This document shows, one piece after another, positions 35,560 through 48,371 of a stretch of DNA of 64,000 nt. This stretch comes from Rostrohypoxylon terebratum (taxonomy: Eukaryota; Ascomycota; Sordariomycetes; Xylariales; Hypoxylaceae), in contig MU385890.1 of the NCBI GenBank assembly GCA_022497145.1, forward strand, positions 186,001 to 250,000. The letters run 5' to 3'. The position numbers were made by a program, and so were the translations under genes. The stretch's first letter is position 1. Each line of letters starts with the position of its first letter. The notes beneath the pieces are model-generated. The model saw only the letters and a list, made by a program, of their open reading frames with translations, was not told the origin of the DNA and made no database searches.

Positions 35560-37146
35560 ATGCTCTTAGAAGAGCAAAGGTTCCTCCACGAGGACCTCGA
35601 GCGCCTCGAACAGGGCATCGCAGATCGCATTGGCGACGAACCCAAACATGTTAGTTCTCTCAATACACAACACGGCATTTATTTAGCTACTAACTTTCCG
35701 TATCAGATTCGTGATCGCTTAGCGCGTGATCATCAAATAGCCCAGTTTCTCGATCGCATATCGTCACAGTCCTCCAAGCTTCTTTCTCTTTACCGCGACA
35801 CAGATGGCTCGAGGTCGCGTGAGATCCAACAAATCGGCAGCGGTGACCCGATGGAAGAGTTCTACAAGCAGCTTACCGACATAAAGAATTTCCACTCCAA
35901 GTACCCCAACGAGCCCGTCGAGAATCTCGAGCGCGCATACCGGCCGAAGAAAGGGCCTGATGCCGAATCTCAGCCCAGTATTGTGGATACCATGTTCACA
36001 GGCGAAGAAGCTTTCGGCCGTTTCTTCGATCTTCATACCTGCCACGAACTTTATCTCAATCTACCCAATGCCAAGAGACTTAGCTACCTTCAGTATCTAG
36101 ACTTGTTTGACAACTTTACGCCAGGTGCCGGCGGGCTGAAGCGGTCGGAGAAGACCACAGACCAATACTTGAAATACGTCGGCCAGCTTGCTCTAGATCT
36201 CGAGACCTTCATGCGAAAAACGAGGCCGTTGGAGAACGTCGATAAGGTGATCGCGGACTTCGACAAGGAGTTCGATGCTGCGTGGGAAAAAGACGAAATC
36301 GTGGATTGGAAGACGGAGGAGTCTGGCGCGAAGGCTACCGGCGCTGCGAAGCAGACTTCCACGGCCGACGCGGTATGGTGCGAAGATTGCGAGAGAGAGT
36401 TCAAGAATGAAAACGTGTACAAGGGTCATCTCTCCGGCAAAAAGCACGTTCGCGCCGCGGCTGAGCGAGCTCAACGATTGCAGGGCGCATCTGAGGGAGG
36501 GGGCGACACGACCAACGGCAATACCAAGAGCGGAGTGCCGACCTATAGGTTGAAGGAACGGGCTATTGCAGAAAGGGAATTCCGGGTCAAGCGCCTCACG
36601 AGCGCGATGAGCACCGAGCGAAGTGATACTCGGGTGAACGTCGAGCGAAAACAGGGTATGACGGAGCGCGAACGACAACAGGAGTTGGAGAACCTGTTCA
36701 GCGCCACGGCCGCCGCTTCTCAGCCCAAGGATGCGGAAGATGGCGAAGATAACGATGACGAGGACAAGATCTACAACCCGCTGAAGCTGCCACTGGCGTG
36801 GGATGGCAAGCCTATCCCCTTTTGGCTATATAAGCTTCACGGACTCGGCGTCGAGTTTCCCTGCGAGATTTGTGGAAACTTCGTGTATATGGGACGCCGA
36901 GCTTTTGACAAACACTTCAACGAGGCGCGACATATCTACGGTCTCAAGTGCTTGGGAATCGCCAACACAGCCCTCTTCCGAGACATAACAGGAATCGACG
37001 AGGCATTGAGGCTGTGGGAGAAGATCCAGAAGGAGAAACGGAAGGATAAGGTAGACGATGGCAGCGTAGTGCAGATGGAGGATGCTGAAGGGAACGTGAT
37101 GCCGGAGAAGGTCTATTACGATTTGCAGAAGCAGGGCCTATTGTAA
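35560..37146 (+). CDS. PRP9: splicing factor 3a subunit 3 (SF3a60/Prp9)
   Basis: This subunit of SF3a binds U2 snRNP and is needed for pre-spliceosome assembly. The coding region is read with a 57-nt intron at 35650-35706 (GTTAGT, then CTAAC, then CAG) and gives 509 residues. Start MLLEEQRFLHEDLERLEQGI and the block ELYLNLPNAKRLSYLQYLDL are typical of SF3a60. A matrin-type finger (WCEDCEREFKNENVYKGHLS) lies near residue 270, and the conserved C-terminal finger uses CEICG with HFNEARHIYGL near residue 430. The intron is a multiple of three and has no stop, so its retention would insert 19 residues after residue 30 rather than truncate the protein. The gene is divergent from FAL1 and is followed by SLX1 on the same strand. 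Confidence 0.95.
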   Translation: MLLEEQRFLHEDLERLEQGIADRIGDEPKHVSSLNTQHGIYLATNFPYQIRDRLARDHQIAQFLDRISSQSSKLLSLYRDTDGSRSREIQQIGSGDPMEEFYKQLTDIKNFHSKYPNEPVENLERAYRPKKGPDAESQPSIVDTMFTGEEAFGRFFDLHTCHELYLNLPNAKRLSYLQYLDLFDNFTPGAGGLKRSEKTTDQYLKYVGQLALDLETFMRKTRPLENVDKVIADFDKEFDAAWEKDEIVDWKTEESGAKATGAAKQTSTADAVWCEDCEREFKNENVYKGHLSGKKHVRAAAERAQRLQGASEGGGDTTNGNTKSGVPTYRLKERAIAEREFRVKRLTSAMSTERSDTRVNVERKQGMTERERQQELENLFSATAAASQPKDAEDGEDNDDEDKIYNPLKLPLAWDGKPIPFWLYKLHGLGVEFPCEICGNFVYMGRRAFDKHFNEARHIYGLKCLGIANTALFRDITGIDEALRLWEKIQKEKRKDKVDDGSVVQMEDAEGNVMPEKVYYDLQKQGLL

Positions 37147-37780
37147 AGCTACTTGGATGTAATATTATGCAGGGTCCTTTGATCTGCTCAGGAATCGAGA
37201 TTAGTTGGGGGGTCATTTACTGAGACGAATGACACATGGATGATCTATAATTCACATTGAAATGATACCTCAAAGTTCAAGTACAAGAACAGTGCTTTCG
37301 GAAACGTGCTCCTACTCGTTCCTCTAGGTACTAATAGTCAATATCCTGATCTTTCCAAGTTATAGGTTCCTAGGAACTATGTAACTATTCCCAGGTACTT
37401 GGGTACATCTTATCAATTTCCTCTTATCGATAAGATACCTAATGAACCCCCACCGCCCACTTTATCACTGCTCAGCTCAGTTCAGTTCAGTTCCAGTTCC
37501 AGTTGTGTCGTGACTCGTGACGTCTTTCAAACTCAAAATGTAAATACATATTAGTACCTACCTAGTAGTAGGCAACGGATAGACTCCTCATCGGTCTCTC
37601 TAAAATCTCTCAAACTCATCTGGCTCTTTTTTCTGATCGTTTCTAACCGTGCAACTAGAGTAACTGCCGGTGTATATGAATTAGAAATGGAACGACGTCT
37701 TGACAGAGACAAGTTTCATCTCACTATCAAGAATCCGAACCCTCATCCTTGAGACGCGCTCGGTCATTAGTTCACAGAAA
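37147..37780. other. intergenic region between PRP9 and SLX1
   Basis: About 630 bp with a CAGTTCAGTTCAGTTCCAGTT-like imperfect pentamer repeat around 37480-37505 and TACCT clusters. No coding feature is seen. Confidence 0.6.
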
Positions 37781-38809
37781 ATGACTGTTCCAACAAAGCC
37801 TATCCCTCCATTATACACCGTCTATATACTACGATCAACTGTTCGTCAATCTTCGCTATATATTGGCTCGACACCTAACCCGCCGCGACGGCTGAAACAG
37901 CATAATGGTGAAGCCAAAGGCGGTGCTGCGCGTACATCGCGAAGTAAGTTGAGACCTTGGGAGATGGTCGGTCTCGTATCGGGATTCCCCGGGATGGTTG
38001 CCGCGTTGAAATTTGAGTAAGTCGCTTGATCTGCTCATTCTGTGAAGATATTATAATTTGCTACGTGTAGACTAATCGTTCTCAGGTGGGCTCTCAATAA
38101 CCCACACACATCACTACATATCCCGTCCTCGTCTCGCATATCGGTGGCGGCGGGAAGGAAACGGAGTGGCCATCTTAAGCGTCCGCGACATACCTTGACC
38201 TCGATCCTCTCAAACGTACACCTCCTACTCCGCGTCCCCAGCTTTTCTCGATGGCCACTGAATGTCCACTTCTTCGCTCCAGATGCATTCGAAGAATGGG
38301 GGAAATGGTGCGACACCGTGGACGAGCCACTACGCGATACAATTCAGATATTGACAGACTTTGGTTCTTCGAACTCTGACCTGAACGAAACGGAAGGCAC
38401 TTACTCTGAAAACGGGTCGGTGAGGCCATGGGGTATCCACGCATTACCTCTCGACTATACTCCGATGAAGGATTATGTGACAAAAACAAAGTCTATATAT
38501 GATTTCGAGAGGGAAGGTGACTGTGTCGTCTGTGGGGAGCATCTAGAGCCGGATGCGGGTCTCTATGCGACATGCTCTCATGCTAGCTGCGAGGGCACTG
38601 GGCATGTATCATGCTGGAGCCGACACATGCTAGGGAAGGAGGCCGGCGAAGATATTATCCCCATATCTGGACACTGCCCACGGTGCGGAGGCCAAGTTGC
38701 ATGGATTGATCTCATGAAAGAAATGAGTTTGAGGGTTAGAGGAACTAAAGAAGTTGAGAAGCTTCTTAGGAAGCCCAGAAGACGCAAAGCACAAGCCGAA
38801 CCCGCCTAG
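37781..38809 (+). CDS. SLX1: structure-specific endonuclease subunit SLX1
   Basis: SLX1 is the catalytic GIY-YIG subunit of the SLX1-SLX4 nuclease, which cuts branched DNA during repair and replication-fork processing. Exons are 37781-38016 and 38086-38809; the product is 319 residues. The GIY-YIG-type core is YTVYILRST with SLYIGSTPNPPRRLKQHNG, and the catalytic Glu lies in AALKFEWAL, whose codon is split by the intron. The C-terminus has the SLX1 RING/PHD-like zinc module with CVVCGEHLEP, CSHASCEGTGHVSCW and CPRCGGQVAW. A basic tail follows. The ATG at 37781 gives the usual short leader before the nuclease fold. Confidence 0.95.
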
Positions 38810-41800
38810 TATATATAATGGATATGAGTTTTGGAGCTCTCATCCATTAACAGCTCATTAGTACATACCTATGCAAGCAAGCTTATGAGATTATTCTGTA
38901 CTACATTGCGAGGCACTGGTTGGCACTGGTGGATGTTGCACATTATGGGTCGATGTATCGCAACCAAAATTTTTACTTGCATTGCTCAATACTCATACGA
39001 TTGTTAATTCAAGAATTGATATGAATTTTGTTTATATCTTCCTTTTCTATTGAAATCGCGAAACGCCTCTCAGTTTGTGTGACACGAATCGGCAGCTCTT
39101 ACTTCTGCATAGGGATAGCGGATAACGGCTTCCAGCTAGAACTGGTGGTCTTTGTACGGCCCCACCCCGCAAAAACACACAACTGGGCAGTCTCCTTTTT
39201 AAATGGTAACAACCTCCAGGCTTGGAAACCCAGGAATTTCCAATGCTCGGCTAGGCTGGGCCTTCCCTGCTGTGTGTGCTCGCGTGGTGCTCCCGTCATG
39301 CAGACAGGGGGTATGACCCACTCTTTTGAACGTCACTCGTATATCATTGGCTGCTTAGACGACTCATTGGTTATCATCCTTGCAAGTTTGCCTACGATAT
39401 CAATTCGCTTTTTTAATGTTCTGACAACTTGCTCCAATTCTTTCACTTCGTAGCAGCCTCCCAGCTCCAATCTTTGACGACAAGCAACCCGAGGAAATTA
39501 ATTGCGACTCTCGACCATCTAAGTTCTACCTATGAGATCTGGCCCTAACTTTATCATTCTTAACGAGGCTCTAGTTTCGAACTAGTTACTCGATGAGTAT
39601 ATTAGATTAACGAGAACGCCCAAAAACAAACCTGATAAGCTCATGCGGTAGGATTTCGGCGAGACAGGGAAAAAAGCGAAAAAAAGGAAAAAAAGGGAAA
39701 AAAAAGGAAAACGAGAGAGAGATACTAATAGCCCAAACCAAATCCGCAAGCTATCCCAGCTATCCTGACTTTCCTACCTATAGGCAGCGGCCACCCAACA
39801 TAAGCACATCATTCAAGGATACAACCATACCTCACGCTTTGCAACCATTTTCGATACTGTCGGCATAGTCCGCGTAGCCTTGCCCTACACCCAAATCTAG
39901 GCACCCGCGTATGGTGGTGAACAGATGACATGCATTTAGCATCACATACCTGCCGCACTGGGACTGACATTTGCTTTTCTGGACCGGCGACGATGATTAT
40001 TATGATTGCGGGCTTTTCGTCCCTTCCTACTTATCCCATCTAGATTCTCGTGGGAAAGATATTATGCGACGATCTCTCGACTCTAATAAAGCTTAGCGCA
40101 CGCCCGCCTCTTTCATTTTCTCGCCTCCCGATTTCGACTTTCTGCGACCCTCCGCAAATCTCATGATCTAACGAAACCAAGTTATTGGCTCTATCAACAA
40201 TGCACACCCATATGATATGTACGTATATGTAGATGTATAATCTAAAGTTAAGACACTTTAAGCGAAAGATATTCCCATCCTAGGTACCCACCAAATATCC
40301 TACATAGTATGTATGTAAGCGGGCTAGCATGTGAGAGTGACCGCTTGTTGGTAGTGCGTCAGTGTATAAAGTTTGCGTATCGTACCATTGACCCCAATAG
40401 ACATTTCTTTTTCAGTTTCTCTGGAGGTGCAATGTCAGCCGGCATTTTATTTTGCCCGCGTAAGCCATATCAAACATGACAGTCTCGAGGCGTCAAATGT
40501 GCAACGATTTTTTAAGCTAACTACTAGTCTAGTTAAGCATCAACCACCTAATACGGACCTCGAAGCATCCCTTCTTTGTTCGATGACGGAGCGAATATTC
40601 CTGGTTGGTACCTGGTAACAAAGAGGTGGTGGAATGGAAAATGTTACAGTAGGTACCTACTATACTTTGAAATCGATTTTCGATATTCTGTTGCTTTGTT
40701 ATCAACATCACATGATTTCCAAGAAGGAATTTCGTGTTGCTAATTAATGCGAAAAAAAAAAGAGTAGGACAGAAGTTGGATGGGATAGAACCTGTCTAGA
40801 GGTCAAGTGAGCACTGAGCATGGAACATCGATTGAGGTTGAGGCGATGTAAGTTGCAAAAGTAGATTGGAAGTCAAAAGTAACATACCTGTACAGTGGAA
40901 GTACGTGCGACATAAGAATATAACAGTACATGTCTAAGAAAGTTTAATTCAAATAGACGGAAATAGACTGTAGATCAGGTACATGAGAAGTATACCTATC
41001 GCGTGTATCGAGCGAGCCAGGTACCTCGGTACAAAGTGCGTAACATTGAAAGGTTCACCGTTCGACAGGCCTAGCTGCTTTAAATGCTCTTAAATGGGAC
41101 TGGACGCAAAATCCCGACGACAGCTACGAGTCGCATTCATTCACATCGATATCCACTTCTACCACTTCCTTCTTTCTTCCTTTCCTTCCCAATTCACCGT
41201 AATTGCTCGTGCCTGCGTGACCCCCCGTGTCCCGTTTTCTCCTTCTCGTCTTTCTTGCATTACGCACATAGCACGTAGCACATAGCCTCTGGCACTTACC
41301 TAGTACCTACGCATCTACGATTTACGCATTATATTACTGTGTACTAGCTACTAAGTACCGTAAGCTACGGAGATCAACTTCTATGTAAGTTGCGATTTGA
41401 TTTGCGTTAAACCTTTTGAGGTACTTGACCTTAGGTACCTCAATATATGTAGGACCTACTAGGTCTAGGTAGGTAATACAGATGTACATATGTACAATAT
41501 TATCCATTTCCAAGTTACCACTAGGTAATTATGTACCCATCCATTTACCATCTGAGCTTAACATCCAGGGATCCGTTGCAGCGCTGCGCTCTTCTCCAGG
41601 GCTCTTCTCTGTGTCTTTTCTTTCTGCTGCACTGACCACCCACGTTCCACCGTACCTACCGCTTAGGTTATCCCGCTCTTATCCAATCCAGTCCGTTTTC
41701 CCGTTCTAAACTTACACGCCTGTTCTATATTCTACATACCATACCTCGACGTCTCAAACCTTCTTCTCTCTTAAACATCTTCCCACTTTACCATGCAATT

Positions 41801-42426
41801 TCCTTTGACCTAATCTTCATCCCCCCCTCCAATTCTTCCGAGTTAGACGATAACTAACTCTCGCTACCTATTCAATACATTTCATCTTCAACTTGACTTT
41901 CATCACTCACATCACATCTAATGATACTACCAGTTCAGTAATTCGCGATATTCGAGGTTGCGCTGTGGTGGCTGAGGTGCACTGTTGGGAGAGCAGTTCG
42001 ACGTGGACCTTCCTTCATTTGTCGTTCTTGGACGCATAACACTTCATCGTATATCGTGATAAGCTACACCATCCGTATACCTCACGTTCATAGCACGTAC
42101 CACACGACATTTTCTCGACCTTTCTTCAACCACGCAGGTGCTATATCCCACCAACTTACTTACTGACGACTTAATTACTCGCTACGCCTTGCCTCACTAG
42201 GACGCGCACCTGCCTACTCTTCTTTTGAGCAACGGCACATTTGCAGCTCATCATACGCTCATGCGATGCACATACGGCCTACCCTCCTTGTGACAGCCTC
42301 ACAATCTCCACTAACTGAAGGTGATCGGCAAACGTAGCCCATCACCCCTTCATCGAGCACTGCTGGACAAGATATCCTTGACGATTTATCTCGTCACCTT
42401 CGTAACACCTTTGCCTATATTCAATC
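38810..42426. other. long gene-poor region upstream of KDM5
   Basis: About 3.6 kb. A somewhat GC-richer patch (39050-39460) is open in several frames but has no recognisable domain or good start. A poly-purine GGGAAAAAA tract is at 39666-39716. From about 41100 to 42420 the sequence is strongly C/T-rich on the plus strand with many short upstream ATGs, which fits a long promoter and 5' leader of the KDM5 gene. Confidence 0.6.
39666..39716. repeat. purine-rich GGAAAAAA low-complexity tract
   Basis: Repeated A6-8 runs separated by G doublets or triplets, followed by GAGAGAGA, all in non-coding sequence. Confidence 0.8.
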
Positions 42427-45400
42427 ATGGTCTCCACCCCCTCCGCCGGCCACAGCGGCGGCGTTGGAGGTGTCAGTAGCGCGAATGCTAGTTCTAGAGC
42501 ATCTCCTGCAGTCGGTCACACCAGCTCGTCGAGCCATGCGAACCATTCCTCTTCAGCGGCCAATGGCGCAAAATCCAAGACACAAGTCAATTCAAATGGG
42601 TATCATCCTACGAACCCCCAAGTACCTCTCAGCTCCATGCGTAGTGCACCTCTAGATCTTACCTCGGTCGAGCGAAGAGGCCAGCCAACCGCGAGCCGAG
42701 AACCGCCCAAGCGAAGTAGACCGTACGGGCTCGAGGAAGCGCCGACATATCATCCTACCGAAGAAGAATGGAAGGATCCGTTTGAGTACGTCCGCAAGAT
42801 CACACCCGAGGCTCGCGAGTACGGCATCTGCAAGATCGTCCCGCCCGACTCGTGGAATCCAGACTTCGCAATCGATACCGAGGTCAGTCGACGGGTTTCC
42901 CCATCCTACGCTAGAATCGTCTCGGATGGCCACGAGATATAGTAGAGGCTATCCGAGAACCGCTGGCAACTCGTTCTCAGGAGGCGTGCTAACAGTCCGC
43001 TAGAAATTCCATTTCCGAACTCGAAAACAAGAATTGAACTCGGTTGAAGGCAGTAAGTTTTTTGCCACGATATGTCCTAGTTATCACCGCCACAGTTCCG
43101 TTAACCTCAGCCCGCCAGGCACACGAGCGAACCTGAGCTATCTCGACGCCCTCGCCAAGTACCATAAGCAACAAGGGACGAATCTCAATCGCTTACCATA
43201 CGTCGACAAGAAGCCTCTCGACTTATACCGGCTCAAGAAAGCCGTCGAGTCTCGCGGCGGCTTCGAGAAGGTCTGCAAGACGAAGAAGTGGGCAGAGATC
43301 GGTAGAGATTTAGGATACAGCGGGAAAATCATGTCCTCGCTGTCTACGTCTCTCAAGAACTCGTACGATCGATGGCTAACACCGTACGAAAACTACCTCC
43401 GCCAAGCGAAACCTGGCGTTTATCAACAGCTGGAGTACGAATATGGCGGTCCTCTCACGCCTAGCCCGGCCCCCAGTCCCATGAAACGATCGACCGTGAA
43501 TACCCCTTCCAGCCTCAGAGCAGAATCGCCCGCCCGCCACGCCAGCGACGCTCTCCAACAAAGCTTGAACGGCTCAAAGCAGGAGCCGGATCGCGACACG
43601 ATCATGGCTGACACGCCTGCTGTTACGTCGCAGCCCACATCAGGCGGGTTTACCGCTATTAACTCTGGAGGGTTTACGCCTGTTAATGCCGGGTTCACCA
43701 GCGTCAATCGACCCATTCCAACAGATCCGAAGGGTTTCACTCCGCCCCCGAAACATCACGGAAGCCCACACCCCTCTGGCAAAAACACGCCAGATCTGCG
43801 GCCGTCCGGGCTCGGACCTGCTACGGCTCTCAAACGTCAACTCAGTTCGGACAGCTTAGACTCGGCGAAGAAAGACGCAGCTACCGACGACTCCGAGAAT
43901 GGCAGCAGGAGGAGCAAGCGACTAAAGAAAGGTATGTATTTGTATCTCTTTCTGTATCTGTATTTGCATTTCTATTCAATTTCTATGACTCTCGTGGTCT
44001 GGTATTTACCTCGTCGCATGCATTTTCTATTTGTCCCTTTCGCACTCGTTTGATATTCCTTCCGACCGTTGTTTTCCCAGTTTCGAGCCATTTCATTTCC
44101 GCCTCATTTTCTAGCTGAGGAGCACATTGTTGCCTTTTACGGTGTTCCGTTTATTTGTGGAGATGCGATCGTGCAGGGATTCTCGGTGCGCTCAATCATG
44201 CGCTTTTCCGTGCGGCCATGTACGGCAGAGGGAAACCCATACAACGGCTCTTCCGATCTTCGCTGTCGATGATTGGTCCGATTGTTTTCACTACTAATGC
44301 AAGTTGACATGTAGAAACCATCCCTATCATTGCCGGTTCTCATATGTCGTTATTCCGTCCTTCGGCTCCTAAAATCCCGGTATCCCGGGATGAATCATCG
44401 AATCCCAGTGAGGTAAGTTTCTTCTCTTTCCATATCGTACCATCGATCCCTTTGTTAATTTGATACCTGTATAGAAGTGCGAGACATGCGGTAAAGGCGA
44501 CGAGGTGGGCTTCATCGCGGTATGCGAGACGTGCGATCACGGGTACCACGGTACTTGCTTGGATCCTCCGCTCAAGCACAAACCGGATGGCGACTGGAAC
44601 TGTCACAGATGTCTCGTCGGCGACGGCCAGTTCGGATTCGAGGAAGGCGGCCTATATTCGCTGAAGCAGTTTCAAGAGAAGGCCGCGGACTTCAAGCAAG
44701 GCTACTTCGAAAATCGAATGCCTATCGATCCAGTGCTCAATTGTCCGCGACCGGTCACGGAAGAGGACGTGGAAAAGGAGTTCTGGAGACTCGTGACCAA
44801 CACCGAAGAAACTGTGGAGGTCGAATACGGCGCAGATATCCACTGCACCACCCATGGATCTGGTTTCCCAACTGCCGAGCGTAACCCTTGCGATCCTTAT
44901 TCTACGGATCCCTGGAATCTGAACGTCATGCCTCTCCATCCAGAGAGTTTATTCCGGCATATTAAGTCTGATATCTCGGGCATGACCGTTCCTTGGGTGT
45001 ACGTTGGGATGATATTCTCGACGTTCTGTTGGCACAACGAAGATCACTTCGCGTACTCGATCAATTATCAACACTTCGGATCGACCAAGACCTGGTACGG
45101 AATCCCGGCTGCCGACACCGACAAATTCGAGAACGCTATGCGAGAAGCGGTCCCGGAGCTCTTCGAGACACAACCCGACCTTCTATTTCAGCTCGTCACG
45201 CTCCTTACGCCGGAGCAGCTGAAGAAGGCTGGTGTCCGTGTCTACGCCCTGGATCAGAGAGCCGGCCAAATGGTCGTCACCTTTCCCCAAGCCTACCACG
45301 CGGGATTCAACCACGGTTTTAACTTCAACGAAGCCGTCAACTTTGCGCCGTCAGAGTGGGAGCCGTACGGGCTTGCGGGCGTCGAACGACTGCAACAATT

Positions 45401-48371
45401 TCGCCGACAGCCGTGTTTCTCGCACGACGAGCTGCTATTCACGGCGGCAGAAGGGACCGGATCCGGGTTAACTATCCAGACCGCGAAGTGGCTCGCACCA
45501 GCTCTCGAGAAGATACGTAAGCGAGAACTCGAGCAGCGGGAGGAGTTTATCGGGAAACACCGGGAAGACGGCCACCAACCGTGCAGCCTAATGGCCGATT
45601 CCGAGGAGAATTGCTCTCTCGCCGTCGAAGTCTCTGACGTTGACGTTCCCGAGGAGGAGTACCAATGCGCCTATTGCAAGTGCTATGCTTACTTGTCGAG
45701 ATTCAAGTGTCTCCAATCCGGCAAGGTCCTCTGCATCCTACATGCCGGGAATCACGCGTGCTGCGACATGTCTGAGGCGGAACGCTATGCTGGTGATCAA
45801 CATAAGATCTACTATCGTATGACGAATGAACAGCTCGACGAGACTTATCAGAAGGTGGCCGACAAGGCCAACATGCCTGAGGCATGGGAGGAGAAATATG
45901 AAAAGTTGCTCGACGACGGAGGGAAGCCAGCGCTCAAAACGCTGAGGAACCTTCTGAGTGAGGGTGAACGAATACCGTACGACCTCCCCTCCTTGCCAAC
46001 TCTCAAGGAATTCGTTGACCGCTGTAATGAGTGGGTGGACGAAGCAACTAATTATACGGTGCGAAAACAGCAGAATCGCCGTAAGAGCGACAAGGTCTGG
46101 CAAGGCGGACTGCGAAAGCTCATCGGAAACGCTTCCCAGGAGCTGAGGGAACGAGAGCTCCGACGGGTTGAAAACATCTACCGCCTCATAGACGACGCCG
46201 AGCGCATAGGATTCGATTGCCCGGAGATTCAGTATTTGCAGGAGCGAGCTAACGCTATAAGAACTTTCCAGAAGAATGCCGAGCAATTCCTAGAGCGCGG
46301 GTGCGGCCAGGAGTCTATCGAAGAGCTCATCGAGGAGGGCCGCACGTTCAACGTCGATATGCCGGAGCTCGACAAGCTGTCCGAGATCCTAGAACAGACG
46401 AAGTGGAACGTCAAGGCGAAGTCGAACCGTGGAATGTTCCTAACTCTGAAAGACGTCAGAGAGCTCCTTGAAGAAGGTAACCGCTTGGACATACCGCCGT
46501 ATAATGATAACATGAGATACTTTGGCGACAAGTACACGGCGGGGATGCAGTGGGAAACTAAAGCGAAGGAACTCATCAACGCGGAGGTCGTCCACTATCC
46601 GCAACTCGAGGCCCTCTCAAACCAGGTGCAAGTCAACACGCTCCCCGTGACGCAAGAGACTCTAGCTGCCGTTGATCAGATTTTGCACAAGCAGCGCGAA
46701 GCCCACCGCCAAATTCTCGACCTCACGGAACGTTCCAAGGATCCAGACTACAAGAAGAGGCCAAAATACACGGAGGTGGTTGAAATTATGAAGAAGCTCG
46801 AAGACCTCAACTCGAAGCCGACCGGTACTCTCGATCTCGAAAAGGAGCAGAGGCGTCACGAAGATTGGATGCGTAAGGGCAAGAAGCTTTTTGGGAAGAC
46901 CAATGCACCCCTTCATATTCTTAAGAGTCATATGGATTATGTCCTGGAGCGTAATCTCGCCTGCTTCGACATTCGCAACGATACGCCCCGACTTCCGGCC
47001 GAGCCTGCCTCTCGGGCTGCTAGCGAAGAGAGGGGCGAGGAAGGCAAGGTCAGAAGAACCTGGGATATCAACGACCCAGCCCTCGTAGAAGTATTCTGTA
47101 TCTGTCGCCGTATCGAGGCCGGCATGATGATCGAATGCGAACTATGCCACGAATGGTATCATGGGAAGTGCTTGAAGATCGCTCGAGGAAAGGTTAAGGA
47201 GGACGATAAATACACCTGCCCTATCTGCGATTGGCGGGTTAAGATTCCGCGAGATGCTGCACGGCCTAAGCTGGAAGACCTCATCGCCTGGCAGGACGAG
47301 ATCCCGAACTTACCGTTCCAGCCCGAAGAAGAAGAGGTCTTGAAGAAGATCATCGACAACGCGCAAAAGTTTCGAGATCATATCGCGGCGTTCTGTAACC
47401 CTGTGCTCACCACGGCGGCCGAGGCCGGCGACCAACGATTCTACCTGCGGAAGATCGAGGGAGCCGAGATCCTGCTGTCTTTCGAGACCAATTTCTTCCG
47501 ACAAGAACTCCACAAGTGGAGTCCGGTCGCTCCGGAGCCTCCTCCCGTGCTCGACGTGTCTAAGAGCACACGCAAGCCGCGTCCGACAAAACTCCAGAAG
47601 ATGTTGGCACAATTTGGCGTAGACGACCCCGACGACCTGCCTGAGAACATGAAGAGCAAAGCGAACAGCCTGAAGCGCAAGGCGATGAACGCAGAGGCAG
47701 CCGCGGCCGCGGCTCAGGCAGCTGCAGCTTCGTCGAGCACCGCGCTTGTTCATCCGAACTCGACTAGCCCCTCCGCCCACTCTTTCGGATCCAGCAGTCA
47801 CCCTTTCCTCTCGCGAAACTCGCAACCGTCGACACCGGCTTTGACCAGCACTTCTCACGCGCAGCCGCCTCAGCAGACCAACTCGGCGTCCTCCAGCAGG
47901 CCCGGGTCCTCTCTCCGGCCCGACGCCATGGACATGAATAACACGACCAGCTTACATCCGGACTTCTTCAACGGACCAGGACCTCGGCTGGGTGCTCTAG
48001 ATCCGTCCCTCACAACGGAGGACCGCTTGCTGCGCGGTCAGGATCACGAGCTGAACCTGACTACAGATGCAGGCAAAGCTAAGGCTCTCGCCATATTACG
48101 CACTACAGAACTCGGACGTAAACGAGCCGAGGAGATATTTGGTCCCGACGTATGGAAAAACAACGGCCGCGATGACGCGTTCAACAGATCAAACATGAGC
48201 CAGGCTCAAGACGACGACAAGGACGTCGACAAAATGTTTCTAGACCTCACTAACGCCGATGACGAAGATGACGCTAAAAAAGAAAGGCAACGTGAAAAGG
48301 AACGAGTCAGTGTCACAGCTGACAGCTTCGAGGCGGAGCGGAATATGATGGACATGGAAGACTCGGACTAG
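42427..48371 (+). CDS. KDM5: KDM5/JARID1-type histone H3K4 demethylase
   Basis: This Fe(II)/2-oxoglutarate chromatin enzyme removes methyl groups from H3K4. Exons are 42427-42882, 43004-43052, 43119-43931, 44315-44412 and 44475-48371; all phases close and the product is 1770 residues. Domains in order are JmjN (about 110-165, crossing introns 1 and 2), ARID (about 170-270), PHD1 (473-518, CETCGKGDEV), JmjC, C5HC2 zinc finger (CAYCKCYAYLSRFKC), PLU-1 helical region and PHD2 (about 1345-1395, CICRRIEAGMMIECELC). The iron ligands are H659, E661 and H747, a spacing of 88 residues like that of human KDM5A, and the 2-oxoglutarate Lys is K677. The C-terminus is Ala/Ser-rich and acidic. Intron 3 is 383 nt, far longer than the others. 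Confidence 0.96.

Noticed and set aside
39028..39453. 141-codon frame in the spacer upstream of KDM5
   Set aside because: No ATG at its start, no domain, and the other strand is equally open here.
45738..46286. 182-codon antisense frame inside KDM5
   Set aside because: Shadow of the PLU-1 helical region on the other strand.
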